Positions 10,438 through 22,637 of a DNA stretch of 64,000 nt are shown piece after piece. A program made the position numbers and the translations under genes. The notes beneath the pieces were generated by a model. The model searched no databases. It saw nothing but the letters and a program-made list of their open reading frames with translations, and was not told the DNA's origin. Source of the DNA: Leptodontidium sp. MPI-SDFR-AT-0119 (lineage: Eukaryota; Ascomycota; Leotiomycetes; Helotiales; Leptodontidiaceae); contig JAHLEZ010000001.1 in NCBI GenBank assembly GCA_020726505.1, positions 1,116,001-1,180,000 on the forward strand. Reading direction: 5' to 3'. How positions within the stretch are numbered: position 1 is the stretch's first letter; every line of letters starts with the position of its first letter.

Positions 10438-13400
10438 TCACTTACGTCCCTTCTTCTTGTTGGGAACGACCTTGAAGCCTGCGGTGGGTTCCTCCTTAGG
10501 TGGACCCTTCTTCGCAACCTCGTTCCATCCTCCTGACTTATCACCAGAGAAGCCGGACCCGTTGTTTGCAGGTTCAACAATTCCCTTCTCTGAGAGACCA
10601 CGTCGTCGAAGGTACTCAACAGCGAAATCGTTACCATTCATCAGCTTGGAGCTAGCATAAATGCTATCAGCAATCAGACTAGCCTCAGCTGGGAAATTCA
10701 TGAGATTCATGACAAATTCGTCCACTATAGAGCGGTTAGCGTTTGATCACAGGACAAGAAAGAGACCGCGTACCATTAATGTTTGAGTTGAGGTTGTTTG
10801 CTAGGGTTGCCTTCGCCCATTTGGCAAACTCATCCTTAGCTGCATTTGCACCAGCCGGTCCAGTGGCACTACGAACAGTGGCTGCTGGTCTTGTTACGCG
10901 AGGCGCAGATGCTGTAGCAATATTGGCACTGCTTACAGCACGAGTTGGCTGAGGTGCAGATGCAGCAGGTCCGGTGGGAACCCGAACCTTGCCACCGGCT
11001 CCAACAGTAGACCAGGGCGAACCACCGAGAGGTCCAGGGGGAGCAGTGACCTTGCTTGCAAGATCAGCATAGCGCTTTCCAGCGGACACAGCTGGTTGAG
11101 CCGCAATAACTACTGCAGCAGCCTTCTGCTTTCGCGATTCTTCTTCTCTTTGGATATCTGCCAGGGTCTTCTTGGATGCAGCAGAGCTAGTCGAAACCTG
11201 AACCTTGGAAGGAGCAGGCTTTGCCCATGCAGATGGAGCATTGGTGGGAGTTGCTGGCGAAGCACTGTTACCCCAAGTAGAGGATGTTGGGAGGCCTGGA
11301 GCGGGAGCAGTGGCGACGCTCGTGAGCATCTTCAACTCCAGCTCATAGTTCGCACGGCGCTGAGCCGCAGCTATCTCTTCGGCCTTAGCGGCTTTCTTGG
11401 CTTCTGCTTCCTGAATTTCCTTCAAAGATGGACCTCTTGCTGCCTCGGCTGGCTCTTTAGCCCATGGTGCGAGGGACGGGGTGGCGCTAGCAACTTCAGG
11501 AGTTTCAGAACGCGACCTAACTTCTACATTCAACGCATCGGGCAAAGTCGAGCGACCACGCTGGGCGGTAGGAGCTGGCAGGGGGGTTGTAGATTGAGGT
11601 GGCGGAGGAAATGGCATTGGGAAACCAGTGGTTGGAACCTTACCCCATGGCGACTCTGGCTGAGCAACAGGAGACTGCTTAGCTGACTTGGCCTTCTGGA
11701 CTTGCTCTGTCAGAGACAGGGTTTGCTGCTGGGGCTCAGCGACTTCTGGTTCGGGCTCGATTTGATCATGGTAGATTGGCTCCTCCTCTTGGTGTTGAGG
11801 CGGGCCAAGTGGTTCGGAATTACCATGAGCCTGATTTGCTTCCTCCAGCTCGTGTTGAGCCCTCAGCTGTTGGAACTCTTGGAGACGGGCGTTGAAGCCA
11901 GAAGGGTCATCCTGCTCCATTCTAGCAGCCTGACGTTGAGCCTCGGAGTTTGGGCCAAAGAGAGATGCTATCTGTTGGGCATGGGTGGATTGTTGTGGAC
12001 CAGGTACCGGTGGGTTGAAGAGCTGCTGACGGTCCCGGAGTGACAGTCGGGCCAGTTCTTCCTCACGAAAAAAGCTGGACGCGATGCCTTCTGTTGGTTG
12101 GGCAGGAAATTGTCTCGGAGGTCCGTCGTAGAAACCTGATACATTCGGCATTGGAGGTTGCGGCATCCCAATAGGAGAGTTCATACTTCCAAAGCTAGGC
12201 TGACTTTGAAGACTATGGGCGCTAGTCTGGTGATGGAGTCCACCCATTTGCATCTGCTTGGCATTAACTTGTTGCTGAGCCAAGAACTCCTTTTGACGAG
12301 CCATCAAGAACTGCTCTTCCTGCTTGCGTCTCTCCAAGTTGTTCTGTTGCTCAGCAGTTAAGGTTGTTCCAAAGCTCGGGAAGGAATTTGCGAATGGTGG
12401 CTGAACAGCGCCAGGCTGAGCAGCATTTCCAGGACCAGCTGCAGCAGGGGCAAATGCGGCGCCTTGGGATGTGGGAGGACCGTGAGGGATGCCGATTTGA
12501 GGGACAAGGAATGGTTCGCGGGAGTTGCCAATGCGTCTGATCAACTGACCAAGAGGCTCAAAGTCCGTGTCCTCAACCTTCTTTACAGAAAGGTCTGCGG
12601 TAAAGAATGAAGCCTTGTACCAGTCGTGCATCTCCAGACCGGACCAAGGACCCTGTACCTTACCTTGAGGATCAAGATACACCCATCTCATTCGGTCTGG
12701 CATCACCATCATACGCTGTTGAGAGGCAGGAAGTTGGTTGGATGCAGAGTCAGATGATGCTTGGGACTGCACGTAATTGGCTTGGGCGGAAGGAGGCTGA
12801 GAGAATGCGGTAGCAGTCTGGCCTTGAACGCTCTCGGATGAGGAGAAAGGCCCTTGGTTTCGAGAAGCCTCGCTAGACGCAAACAAGTCTTCGAAAGGAT
12901 GTCTGCCAGTCCGCATTGGGCTATCGGTCTCCCGTGAAGGAAAGGCGTTTCTGCCGATAGCTCCAAAAGCACTGCTTTGTCGCATATCGCCACCATCACC
13001 AGCATGTTGTTCAACGTCGGCATTCTGCATCTGAGCTTGCATGGCAGCAGGAAACAGAGACCCAAGCTTGCTACTTCCCCGACCAATAGTGTTCGTCCCG
13101 CTAGCATTACCAGATGGACCAAACATACTGTTCATCCCAAGACTTGGCGACTGAAGCTCTCCCATGGGCCCAAAGACCGAACTACCGAAAGCGTTTGATG
13201 GGAAAGCCGGTCTCTCACGATCCGGAGTCGCAAGAGGATTACCACTAGTTGGCCAACCCCCTAGACCCCCAAAGCCACTGGGAAGTCCAGAGAGGGGTGG
13301 AAATCCTCTCGTAGCTCCAGCACTTGAAGTCTGACTGCGATCACTTCCCTCAAACGTGTTAGTGAAAGCTCGAGGCAATCCTCCGTAAGTGTTCGGAGCG

Positions 13401-15009
13401 TGTTCCGGGATACCTCCTAGACCCTGAACGCGGCTGTGATGAGCAGGCTCACCATCGTAGCTTGAATCATCCGCATGATGCTTCTCATCCGGAGGGCTAC
13501 GGTAAGGGTTGGTGTCTGATGGGCTCATAGGCTCATGCTCATTGTGACGTGCGGGCGTCTGATGAGCTTGGCCGCGCTGAGCAAAGCCTGGCATCTCAGA
13601 CATTCCAAAATCACTCGAGTTTCCTCGGACTGGAGTGTCCACACCGGGAGCTCGCTGTTGGGGGTTGAACGGTGGGCTCGAATCTCGACCGCCGCCTAAG
13701 GCAGCACTACCAGTGGGGGTGTCGTCTCCAAAGGGATCTGTGTCAGTCCGTTGTCTAGCTCTCCATGGCCTATCTGCAGTCTTCGACAGGTCTTCAGTGC
13801 TCTCCTTTGGCATTAAGTGTGCTAAGCGACTTTCTCCACGTCCCAATGCCGGCCGTTTATCAATCGGAGTTGGTGGATTGGCCGCAGAGCCTCCAATTGC
13901 GAAACTTCCAAAATTACCCATTGGAGACATTGCTACATTTGCCGACGAAGGGCCCCAGGGAGACGCAGGACCATTTCCCAAGGCACTGCCAACTGTGTTA
14001 CTTCGCATCAACCCTCCAAATGGCAAGCTTGGCTTCGAATCCTCGGTTCGATCATCCTGCCCATCCTTTGGTTCGTTGAATTTGCGACTGAAAAATGGAG
14101 AAGGTTCGTCTCTAGAAAAGCGGCCTGTGCCAGAGGGAGACTGCAAGGCAGAGTCGGTGGTTAATTGTCGTCTAGTACTCGGTCGGCTAGATGCTGGGGA
14201 AGAGAGTCCAAAGGTTCCAGAATTTTGTCCGTGAGAGACAGACGCCTTTCGGCCATTAGAACCCGTTCCTTGCGCATTTTGATCCTTGTTGGAGTTTTGC
14301 GGTGGGGGCTTCAGTGGAGAGTTGACATCGGTAGAAAAAAGCTATTTCTGTGAGCTCGACAACACAAATTATTTGAGGGGGGGAGGGGGTTGTAGACTAA
14401 CTGTCTTTTCCAAGTCCGACATTTCCTCAAAGGCAATTGGAAGAGAATCTCCATTTCGGTTCCAGCACACTTCTGGACCATAATTATCTCTGCCATCACC
14501 AGTCTTGCCCCATCCGCTACGGCCATTGGCACCGTTCGAATTGTCAGGGTCCCAGCCCCCCATGAAAAGGGCAGAGACATCTTTATTCTGGCCGACCTCC
14601 TTCCGCGCAGCAATGTCGAGTATATCTTGCTTCGAGTACCGTCCGCCTGATGGAGCTGAGTCGTAGGGGTTTGATTGTTGCGACAATCCTGGTGTTTCTG
14701 CGCCAGGTGTTTGCGGTGGAGCATCTTGGGATGATTGAGTATAAGGGGCTTGGGAGTTGCGTCGCAGGGTCAAGGTGCCATTAGCAGGTCTTTGTTCTCT
14801 TCGACTCCTATAGAGATGTTCGAGTTAGTATATATGCAAGGAACGCGGACAGAGGCTGCGAGCGTGCACAACGTCATCGAGACATGGAGAGCCGTGTAGG
14901 GGGCAACGTACCAATCCCCGCTTCCTCGACCGTCACCTCTTCCATTTCGAGTGTCACGACTGGATCCGGCAGCTGCAGACGCAAAGCTTGATGGTAAATG
15001 GGAAGGCAT
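10438..15009 (-). CDS. GYF-domain protein (Smy2/Syh1-like)
   Basis: Four exons on the minus strand: 14912-15009, 14402-14807, about 10774-14308 and 10438-10724, giving about 1,441 aa. The exon 3 acceptor could instead be at 14341, which adds 11 residues in frame. The GYF domain lies around residues 705-765 (WVYLDPQGKVQGPWSGLEMH...WY), with the GPWSG and WY residues that form the Pro-rich peptide pocket. N-terminal: ALFMGGWDP and Ser/Pro/Gly-rich disordered sequence. C-terminal: Gln/Glu coiled segments (about 830-1000), Ala/Pro-rich stretches and a conserved tail FVMNLMNFPAE. GYF proteins bind proline-rich ligands; yeast Smy2/Syh1 act in COPII-linked trafficking and translation-coupled mRNA quality control. 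The function of this protein is inferred from those relatives only. Confidence 0.9.
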
Positions 15010-16628
15010 GGCTAGAATTGATCGCTAGCAAGATAGTTTTGTAGGGTGCAAATTCTCGATCCTAAGTTCCGAGGATTCGCGATTAAAAAACGCGAGAATT
15101 CAGGGCTTCAACGGGGTGGGTGTTTGGCGACAAAAGACCGGTAGGCTTGCGTGGTATTGCGCGTAGATTGATTTGCGGTGAGAGTCACGTAGAGTGTGGA
15201 TTGTTGTAGGTGGATTTGGGGTGGACAGCTGGGAGCAACAGTTTCTGTGTTGGAGGAAAGTTCAAGATTTCGTCGACCGACAGAGCTCATGCGAAGTCAA
15301 AGTCGCCTAGCGATGGTTTAAGGTGCTAAGCTCAAAGAGGTTAGAGCAGTCCTCGGCCAGGAGGTGGTTTCTGCAGGGCAAACACCCACCCGCCCATTCA
15401 TCCATCCTTCCCACGCGACAATGAGCGCGATCCAGGTACAATCGAGATCTGGATCCGCAAGCCATATCTATCGCCTGCTTCTGCTTCTGCTTCAACAACC
15501 CCAAAGATGGTCAGATATCAATTCCCCCGCGTCTTCACTATTGTGCACGAGTTCGTCTGATCGCATTGGCCTTGACTTGATTACGTGTTTGCCGTGGCAA
15601 GACTTACTTCCTTTCGGAAGTCTCTTCAGAGCGTGGCCATGTCATGATCAAAGCTCAATATCGGGTCTCCTGAACATCGGACCGCGTTTCGAACCCCTAT
15701 TTCATACATACACCCAAGGAGCAGATGCTCAATTCCAGTCTCAATATTTACCAAAGGTCTATCTAGCGATAGTCCCAAGACCCAAAGTCATTGTTCTACG
15801 TGGAATGTCTGAAGCTCTTTAGAGACAAAGGCAATTTGTTTGTTCCCGTATGCAGTCTCACCTGATATGGGCGAATTGGGCTTTATTTAAACCACAAAGG
15901 TACAGCATGCAATTTCAACCATGTCTTTGGGTAGGCAGCAGCCGGGCACCTAAAAGATCAAATCTATGACTTTTTACTGATATTGCGAAACTTAAGGCGC
16001 CAGACAAGTCTTACTATCGCAGATATCGGATCCGACAACAAACGGGATCTTGCTTTAGCGGTATGGAAGTGGAAGCCAGCCGACGATAATGGCCGCAGTC
16101 AGTCCTCGAATAAGAAGAACCCTTGGACAGCTAGCCATGTGCTCTGTCGCCTGCATTGTTTTCTGTGCGAGAGCTGTCATTTTGCCACCTCCACCTTTCA
16201 AAACGAACCACCTGATTTCAGTGCACCAGATTACCAAACACGGCATTAAAGCACAGCAGTACATATCATGCACGTTGGTAACACATCTGGTCTCTGGCTT
16301 GACACATCAGTAGGTGTTCCTCGTGTAATTGTCTTCAGCAAACCTTTCACCACGCCGTTCGCTATCCCCCTATCAATATAATCATCACTGCTAGATCACC
16401 TTGCACCGGGTGCTGGCACATTCCCTGACCGCTCAGTGTTTGCGAGCTAGTAGCTTCAATCTCTTGACAGCACACATATATCTATCCATCTATCACCCAT
16501 GTCCCTCACCATTTCCCAGCTTTCCATTCGAGCAATATTTGTGAGCTTCTGCTTTTCCCGTTCCACAAACTCCGTGTCATTGTTACCCGAACCGTTGAAG
16601 TGATCAACTCCAAACATACACGAGCTTC
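15010..16628. other. divergent intergenic region
   Basis: Shared upstream region of the minus-strand GYF gene and the plus-strand Gly/Met-rich gene. Short frames are present on both strands, but none has a domain, a plausible intron pattern or a length that I would accept as a gene. Confidence 0.55.
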
Positions 16629-17588
16629 ATGGTCAACCCCGCAATCTCCAGATACGAAGTAATGTCAGACGCTAGGAATTGTCGTTCTGGTTCCAGGTGT
16701 AACTCGAGGAGTAGCAGATCTCATGGGTGCGGTGAATGTCAGGAAGAATCCGGACGTGGTGGGAGAGGTGGGTATGGTAGACGAGGTCTTGGAGGAAGAG
16801 GTGGAGAGAAGATTGGATGGGGACGTCAGGGTGCAGTTCGTCTTGATGATCCTCCACTCCGACGTTCACGAGACGAGATGGACGAGAGGATAGGATCATT
16901 GAGCGCTATGGCCAGGATGAGTGGTGGATTAGGAGGTCAAGGTGGAATGGACCCATTCAGCAGACGAAGTTGCATCGATCCATTGGAAAGACTGGGTGGA
17001 ATAGGAGGACCGGGAGGAATGGGTGGAAGAGATTTCCTGGGCGAACCTGTCCCAATGATGGGTCGAAATCCCCTCGGCTCCCCACGAAGTCCAATGTTCA
17101 ACAATCGACAACCCTTCGCAGAAGACCCCATGCTAGGACTCCGCCAACGAGGTCTCTTCCGTCCAGATTACGGCATGGAAAGCCCAGGACAAGAACACTT
17201 CATGGGAGGCAGACAAGGTCTCATGGACCCTCTAGGCCTTGGCATGAGATCCCCTTCTCTCCGACCAGGCGGAAGCTTCGACATGTATGCTATGGATCGG
17301 CCGAGAATGCCCTACGGACCGTTTCAGGGCGGTCCGATGCAGTTGCAGAATCGCCATCCGAATTACCGTCCACCGTACGTTGAGGATTATGAGGGAAGTG
17401 AGATGGAGGCGGAATTGGCTCAGCAGCTTGCTATGCAGCAAATGATGATGATGAATGGAGCTGGAGATCCCAATCCTTTCTTCTTCGATGATGGCCAATA
17501 TGTGGATGAATATGGTGGTATGGGACCTATGATGGGTGGAGGTATGGGTGGGGGTATGGGAGGTGGAATGGGGAATGGAATGGGATAA
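16629..17588 (+). CDS. Gly/Met/Arg-rich low-complexity protein
   Basis: Single open frame of 319 aa that I cannot assign to a family. Residues 1-40 are basic and contain several Cys. Residues about 43-60 form an RGG/RG-like patch (RGGRGGYGRRGLGGRGG). The middle repeats Gly-Gly-Met, Met-Asp-Pro-Phe and Pro-Leu-Gly units, and the tail ends in a Met-(Gly)3 tandem. There is an Asp/Glu/Met segment with a run of four Met near 271. It has no signal peptide and no membrane segment. RGG-type composition is often seen in RNA-binding or condensate-forming proteins, but nothing here proves that. ATG 16629 was chosen as the most upstream; ATG 16662 is an alternative. Confidence 0.6.
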   Translation: MVNPAISRYEVMSDARNCRSGSRCNSRSSRSHGCGECQEESGRGGRGGYGRRGLGGRGGEKIGWGRQGAVRLDDPPLRRSRDEMDERIGSLSAMARMSGGLGGQGGMDPFSRRSCIDPLERLGGIGGPGGMGGRDFLGEPVPMMGRNPLGSPRSPMFNNRQPFAEDPMLGLRQRGLFRPDYGMESPGQEHFMGGRQGLMDPLGLGMRSPSLRPGGSFDMYAMDRPRMPYGPFQGGPMQLQNRHPNYRPPYVEDYEGSEMEAELAQQLAMQQMMMMNGAGDPNPFFFDDGQYVDEYGGMGPMMGGGMGGGMGGGMGNGMG

Positions 17589-17999
17589 TGGGTGGTATGC
17601 ATCAATGAGTGTCTTTTTTGGGGGGGGAGTTGATCTTTGGGAGGCATGGTCTGTCAATAATTGTCTGGTACAGGGGGAACAGCATTTTGATTTTCACACC
17701 ATTGGCATATCTTTTTGGGCGTTGTCGATGTTCCTCTCATCATAAACTCTCTTAGCAAATAGATTCTATCCTATTCTTTATTCAACAAGGTCGACATTGT
17801 AAAGTCCAGATTTTGATCCTTGCATGGCCTAGCTACGCAAGATACCTAAATCTACTTTTCTGTCCCTTCTCCTCTCCATCTTTCTACTCCTAGAAACGAG
17901 GCCACCAAGTTTTAACGAGAAGGTTGACAGTACCCTTGTGTATCGATTAAGTATCAAGTCCAATTCCAATCCCAAGAGGCCAACTCTACCCCTCCCACC
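17589..17999. other. intergenic, convergent 3' ends
   Basis: The 3' flanks of two converging genes. It includes a short G-run near 17620-17627 and no recognisable gene. Confidence 0.55.
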
Positions 18000-19085
18000 C
18001 TACTCCAAATATTTAACCTCCATCTTCTTTCCCGCCACAAAAGGCCTCGCAAGAAATCCCATGACAGTAACAAACTATTCAAGTCAGCCAAACACTCACT
18101 CGCTCACCCAATACACCTAGCACCTCCACCTCTCCTTCACTACCACCACCTCACAAACCACAAGATACAAACCACAAACCACAAATACAAAGCACAGAGC
18201 ACCAAACCAAAATCAAAATCAACTCACCACCCAATCCACAACCTTAAACCCCCCAGGGAGCGCAGCATAGCAATCCCCATCATAAAACACCCGCATGGTC
18301 AGGAAGAAACCCGGGAGTGATTTATTCTGCAGCAAGTCCTGGAAGAAGAGCGCTTTGAAGGTTCCCGCGGGGATTGTGCGCTCTGTGGCTCTGGTGCGGA
18401 TTCCTTTGACTATTTTTTTCTCGTTATTAACTGCGGGGGACTTTGAAGAAGAAGATAAGTTGGAAGGGGAGGGAAAAGAGGGAGGGGAAGGAGGGAGGGA
18501 AAAGACTTACTGAAAGCAATACTATGAACTTCTCCCCGCTTGATGAGTACCGGTGGGTCGCCGCCTGAGACGGTCTTCTCTTTTCCGTCGATGGTGATCA
18601 GGATGCGGCCTTCTAGGACTTCCATTATTTCGTCGTGGTCCTGCTTTTATATTACTATCTCGTTCAACCCCGACTCTTCTCTCCTGATGCAAATGATGGA
18701 AAGGAAATCGTGGAAATATGTCGAGAGAGAGAAAGATAAACATGTATATATATCTGTATTGCAGTCTTACTTTATGCCAATGAGCCGGGACAACGAGAGG
18801 AACATCCCCTTCATTCGCTTCATAGAATACCTCGGACCAGTTGTAGCCTGGCGAGGTTTCGGGTTTGGACTGTGGGTTTTTGCGTTAGGGCATTTGAGTG
18901 AGAAAAGGTGGGGTTTGGGAAGGGAGGACGAGTGAGTACTTTATCAATGAAAAGACGCATCGTGCAGCCCTTTTGAGGAAGTTCTTGTCAGCTTGTTTGG
19001 CTTAACAGTCTTTTTGTATGGGTGAGATGCATTTACTTACCTTCGCTAGGGTAAGCGGTTCGAGCTCTTGGATCTGAGACGACAT
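18000..19085 (-). CDS. small single-domain cupin protein
   Basis: Reconstructed from five exons: 19041-19085, 18771-18869, 18511-18640, 18228-18430 and 18000-18074, total 552 nt, 183 aa. All four introns have GT...AG borders and keep the frame. Cupin motif 1 is visible as VPAHWHKDHDEIMEVLEGRI, with the metal-ligand pattern HxH...E, followed by motif 2 around LIKRGEVHSIAF with the last His. The C-terminal part (FLTMRVFYDGDCYAALPGG) and a short tail ending KKMEVKYLE are typical of small fungal RmlC-like cupins of unknown substrate. No signal peptide, so probably cytosolic. Its enzymatic activity, if any, cannot be told from sequence. Confidence 0.8.
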
Positions 19086-20953
19086 CTTGGTATATTTGAT
19101 TTATCTGGATTCGGTATTTGGTGAAAGAATTCCCTGAGATTGGAGTTTTATTTGGGGTTATGTACAGCTTTTTGAGAGATAGTTAGTGTAAGTGATATTC
19201 TGGAGAAAGTGGTCATCAAATCTTTGGGGGCCATGGTCAGCAGCAACTTTCAGCTCACCTTGCCTAAATCGGAACTGTGCCCCGATACTGCTGATAGCGC
19301 CGAATGTAACCGGGTCAAATGGCGGTTGGTTGTCAATTGGGCTAGAATGAAGATCCCTTCTTGTCTAGGTAGGTATCCGTTTGTCTGTTCTGTGAGTGGC
19401 CATATTGGTATGATATGATATCCAAATGGCTTCGCAACTTGATTTTGCATGCACCAAGCGCCAGAGAGCAAAGAGGTTCTTACACCGCTCAACTCGATAC
19501 GTGAAATTGAGATAGATTTAAATATTCTGAATGAAGTTTTAAAGTTAAATGGGAGGGTTTGAGTGGGGTACCTAGGTAAGTATTGAGCTGCTTCCAAGTG
19601 CTTCGGAAGAGCAGGGCAGGAGGGAGACGGTCAAGCGAGAGTATGGCTTTGGAGAATGGTTGAAAGCAGCAATCCAGCAAGCCTCGATGACACCTTATCA
19701 GGCGAGAGAAAATTTCTATTCGGTGGATAGGTTTCAATGCCAATAAATCGTAGTTAGCTTTGACTACTATATACTTAATGGAAAACCTCTCGCATGAAGA
19801 GCATTGCTGCGACTGACAATAACACAGGAAGGACGGGAGACTTTCCTCACCAACCACTTGATGATGAGACCTCTCGTAACTTCGCAAATAAACACAATTC
19901 CATTCAAACAAGGACATGTTTTCTAACAACGAACGGATATATCGGATCTTTCAAGACAAGACAACCTAACATTGCAAAGTCAACGTCGGGGATACCGCCG
20001 TCGTCCTCCCGTACTCGGAGAATGGCATGCGCCACTGTCTTGGCTACCCGACGTTTCTGCACAACACACAGCACAGCCCTACAGCAACCGCTGAACTGCT
20101 CCACCACAGCGCAGAGAAAGACTGTCTATTGGGCTGTTTGGGAAGTCCTCGAGTACCAGAAAATGCACTGAAGAACGAGAGAAACCCTTGAAGCCTCTCG
20201 GCGGGCCCGGTACCTGGCATTTTACCCTTCGATTCGCAATCCACAGCGACGTCACAGTTGCTATGAATGGGGTTGCTCAGCCATCCTCCTCTCCCATCGT
20301 GGTGGTTCGTCGCTTCTCTCGGCCTTGACTTCAAACGTTAATTAATCTTTGCTTGCTTGGTCTGAATACCATCAGCCACATCTCCTCAACTGAACGAGAC
20401 AGAACTGCTTCATCATGGGCTGTGTACACGGGGCGCGGCCCAACCCTCCCTCCTCTCCTTCAGGCTGCAGAATGTGATTCGAGGGCGTCTGACGTGCAGG
20501 CGAGTGAGGGAGGGAGTGATTGAGTGAGTGAATGTCTGATGGGTTCCACGGGCTTTGGTTGGTGCGCAGTCATCAGGAGGGAGGCAATCAGCCTACCAAC
20601 GGCTGTCAGTGCCAGCCCCTCCTGCTCCCAGCTTCATCCCATGCCTCCCATTCCTCCATCCATCCCCCGCCAGAGGCTAAGTAAAGCACGTAAGTCAGCT
20701 CGGCCTCCTTCGATATTCACTCATACTACTCGGTAGGACTAGGTATTCATTGAGGCGCTGCTGCTGGAGGCGAGGGGCAAGTGTCCGGTCATCTCTAGCT
20801 ACGCTCTCCTCGGTATGCTGCTTATTTAAAGACCCCTCGCCCCCCACCATCTTCAGCTCTCTGTCCTTCCTTCGCAACCCCGCGTTCAGCTCTTTCTTAT
20901 CAACCATCTCAATCTCCAACATATTTGCGTCCTTCATCAAAGACATAGACGAT
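19086..20953. other. intergenic region
   Basis: Upstream sequence of two divergent genes. I see AT-rich and GAGG-rich patches, a TATA-like TATTTAAAG at 20824-20832 about 125 bp before the next ATG, and CT-rich sequence typical of fungal 5' UTRs. No supported gene. Confidence 0.5.
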
Positions 20954-21721
20954 ATGTCGAATCAAGACTACTACGGTGGAGGCGGCGGAGGCCATCAAGG
21001 AGGTCAGCAAGGCTATCAACAGCAGCAACACTACAATCAACCTCCGCAAAACCACTATCCTCCTCAACCCAACTACAACCAACCTCAAGGCCAATACCCT
21101 CCTCAGCCAAACTACTCGACCCCTCCTCCTCAACACCAAGGCTACGGCGCTCCTCCCCCTTCGCACTCCCCATACCCTCAACAACATCAACCACAGCAAC
21201 AACTCTACCAACCCCAGCCCAACTACGGCGGCGGTCCTTCTCCAGCCCACTCACCAGCTCCCTACCCACAAGCTGGCGGTCCTCCCTATCCCTCCTCGCA
21301 CTCCCCTCAGCCTCAATACGGCGATAACAGACAACAAGTCCAACCCGGCGGGCCAGACGAGCAGATCGGTCCAAATGGCGAGCGAGGCTTCGGCGCAACA
21401 TTGATCGGATCGGCCGGAGGTGGATTCCTTGCACACCAAGTGGGAGGTGGAGTCCTAGGCACAATGGTCGGTGGTATCGTAGGTGCGATCGGAGCAAATG
21501 CTCTAGAGGGCAAGCACAAGAAGAAAAAGAAGGAGAAGAAGCACAAGCACTCCTCAAGCCACGGCGGTAGCAGTTATGGAGGTGGCAGCAGCTACGGTGG
21601 AAGTGCGGTCGGAGGTTTGTATCCACAGGCACATGGCCACCATGGTCATCACAGACACCATTCGAGATCAAGAAGTCGTGGTGGTGGATCGAGTTCGTCG
21701 AGTTCTAGCGATAGCGACTAG
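20954..21721 (+). CDS. Pro/Gln/Tyr-rich protein with glycine-zipper segment
   Basis: 255 aa. The upstream frame is open, but ATG 20954 has the natural N-terminus MSNQDYYGGG; the extension is read as 5' UTR. Residues 1-135 are a low-complexity Gln/Pro/Tyr/Gly region with repeated QPNY and PPQ units, like prion-like or adhesive tracts. Residues about 143-178 form a hydrophobic glycine-rich hairpin (GFGATLIGSAGGGFLAHQVG and GTMVGGIVGAIGANALEG) resembling the glycine-zipper 2TM domain. After it come a Lys-rich stretch (KKKKKEKKHKH), a Gly/Ser/Tyr segment, a His-rich stretch and an SR-like Ser/Asp tail. Such proteins are common in filamentous ascomycetes and lack a defined role. Single exon. Confidence 0.78.
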   Translation: MSNQDYYGGGGGGHQGGQQGYQQQQHYNQPPQNHYPPQPNYNQPQGQYPPQPNYSTPPPQHQGYGAPPPSHSPYPQQHQPQQQLYQPQPNYGGGPSPAHSPAPYPQAGGPPYPSSHSPQPQYGDNRQQVQPGGPDEQIGPNGERGFGATLIGSAGGGFLAHQVGGGVLGTMVGGIVGAIGANALEGKHKKKKKEKKHKHSSSHGGSSYGGGSSYGGSAVGGLYPQAHGHHGHHRHHSRSRSRGGGSSSSSSSDSD

Positions 21722-22637
21722 ATGGTTCTTTTTCTGGTCTTCGAAGTGATATGATATTTGGGATTTGAGGCATTGGGTATGGCATGGATTATGAATTTTC
21801 CTTTTCTTTGGCAGATGATGGCAGGACCTATGATTTTTGGAATGCCTCTTTTTACGTTGTTTTGCGCGCCGAGATCTCTCTGCTGCTTTTTACGTTGGAC
21901 ACAGATGGATGGATGTGTTTAGGACTTTACGAATGACGAGTCTGCCGAATCAATGCCTTTTATCAGTATAATTTTGTGTATCGTTAGTGATTTAACGACC
22001 TCTAGAGGCCCTGCTTCCCCATGGTTTCCATTCAACTTTCCTTGGAATTCTTTTGAGCCTTTCTATGTAAGGCGGGGTAGCAGAGAAGTGCATCCTCCCG
22101 CCGTCGTGGGAGGAGATGACTCGTTGAGATATCTACTGACTAAGATCTCTTACAAAAACCTCTCAAGCGTAATATCAGTAACTTCTTTTTTAACTTAACA
22201 ACCATTTATAAAGATCAAAAATGCTAGTACTCCAAAAGATATGAATGACTGTACTGCGTGGCACGTTTGGCGGGGAAGAAAAACATGATGTGTCATCCAC
22301 CCGTTCCCCCCGAATCCTCGCCTAAGGTACAGAAGGACCGCCCAGAGCCAGCGTTCCACCAAAACGCCCATCCATCCACTTTTGGTCCATTCGATCCGCC
22401 CTTCAAATGACATTACCGCGATACTATCGCCCGCATCTGCGGTTGAGTCAGGACTCACGATAAGATCATGAAGGAGTCATAGTTTCGAGTATATATCTTC
22501 GTTTCTTCCCATCTCACTTCTTGGACTTTTCTATCTTCATTACCTTATCCTTCACTTATAACTCCTGAGCAGCTCTCGGCTCTTGGAATTCTTGACTTAC
22601 ATATTCGTTCTCAACCTTCCACTTATACAACACGCCG
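21722..22637. other. intergenic region
   Basis: 3' flank of the glycine-zipper gene and promoter and 5' UTR of the aminotransferase gene. The pyrimidine-rich leader is seen around 22500-22630. No other gene recognised. Confidence 0.5.
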
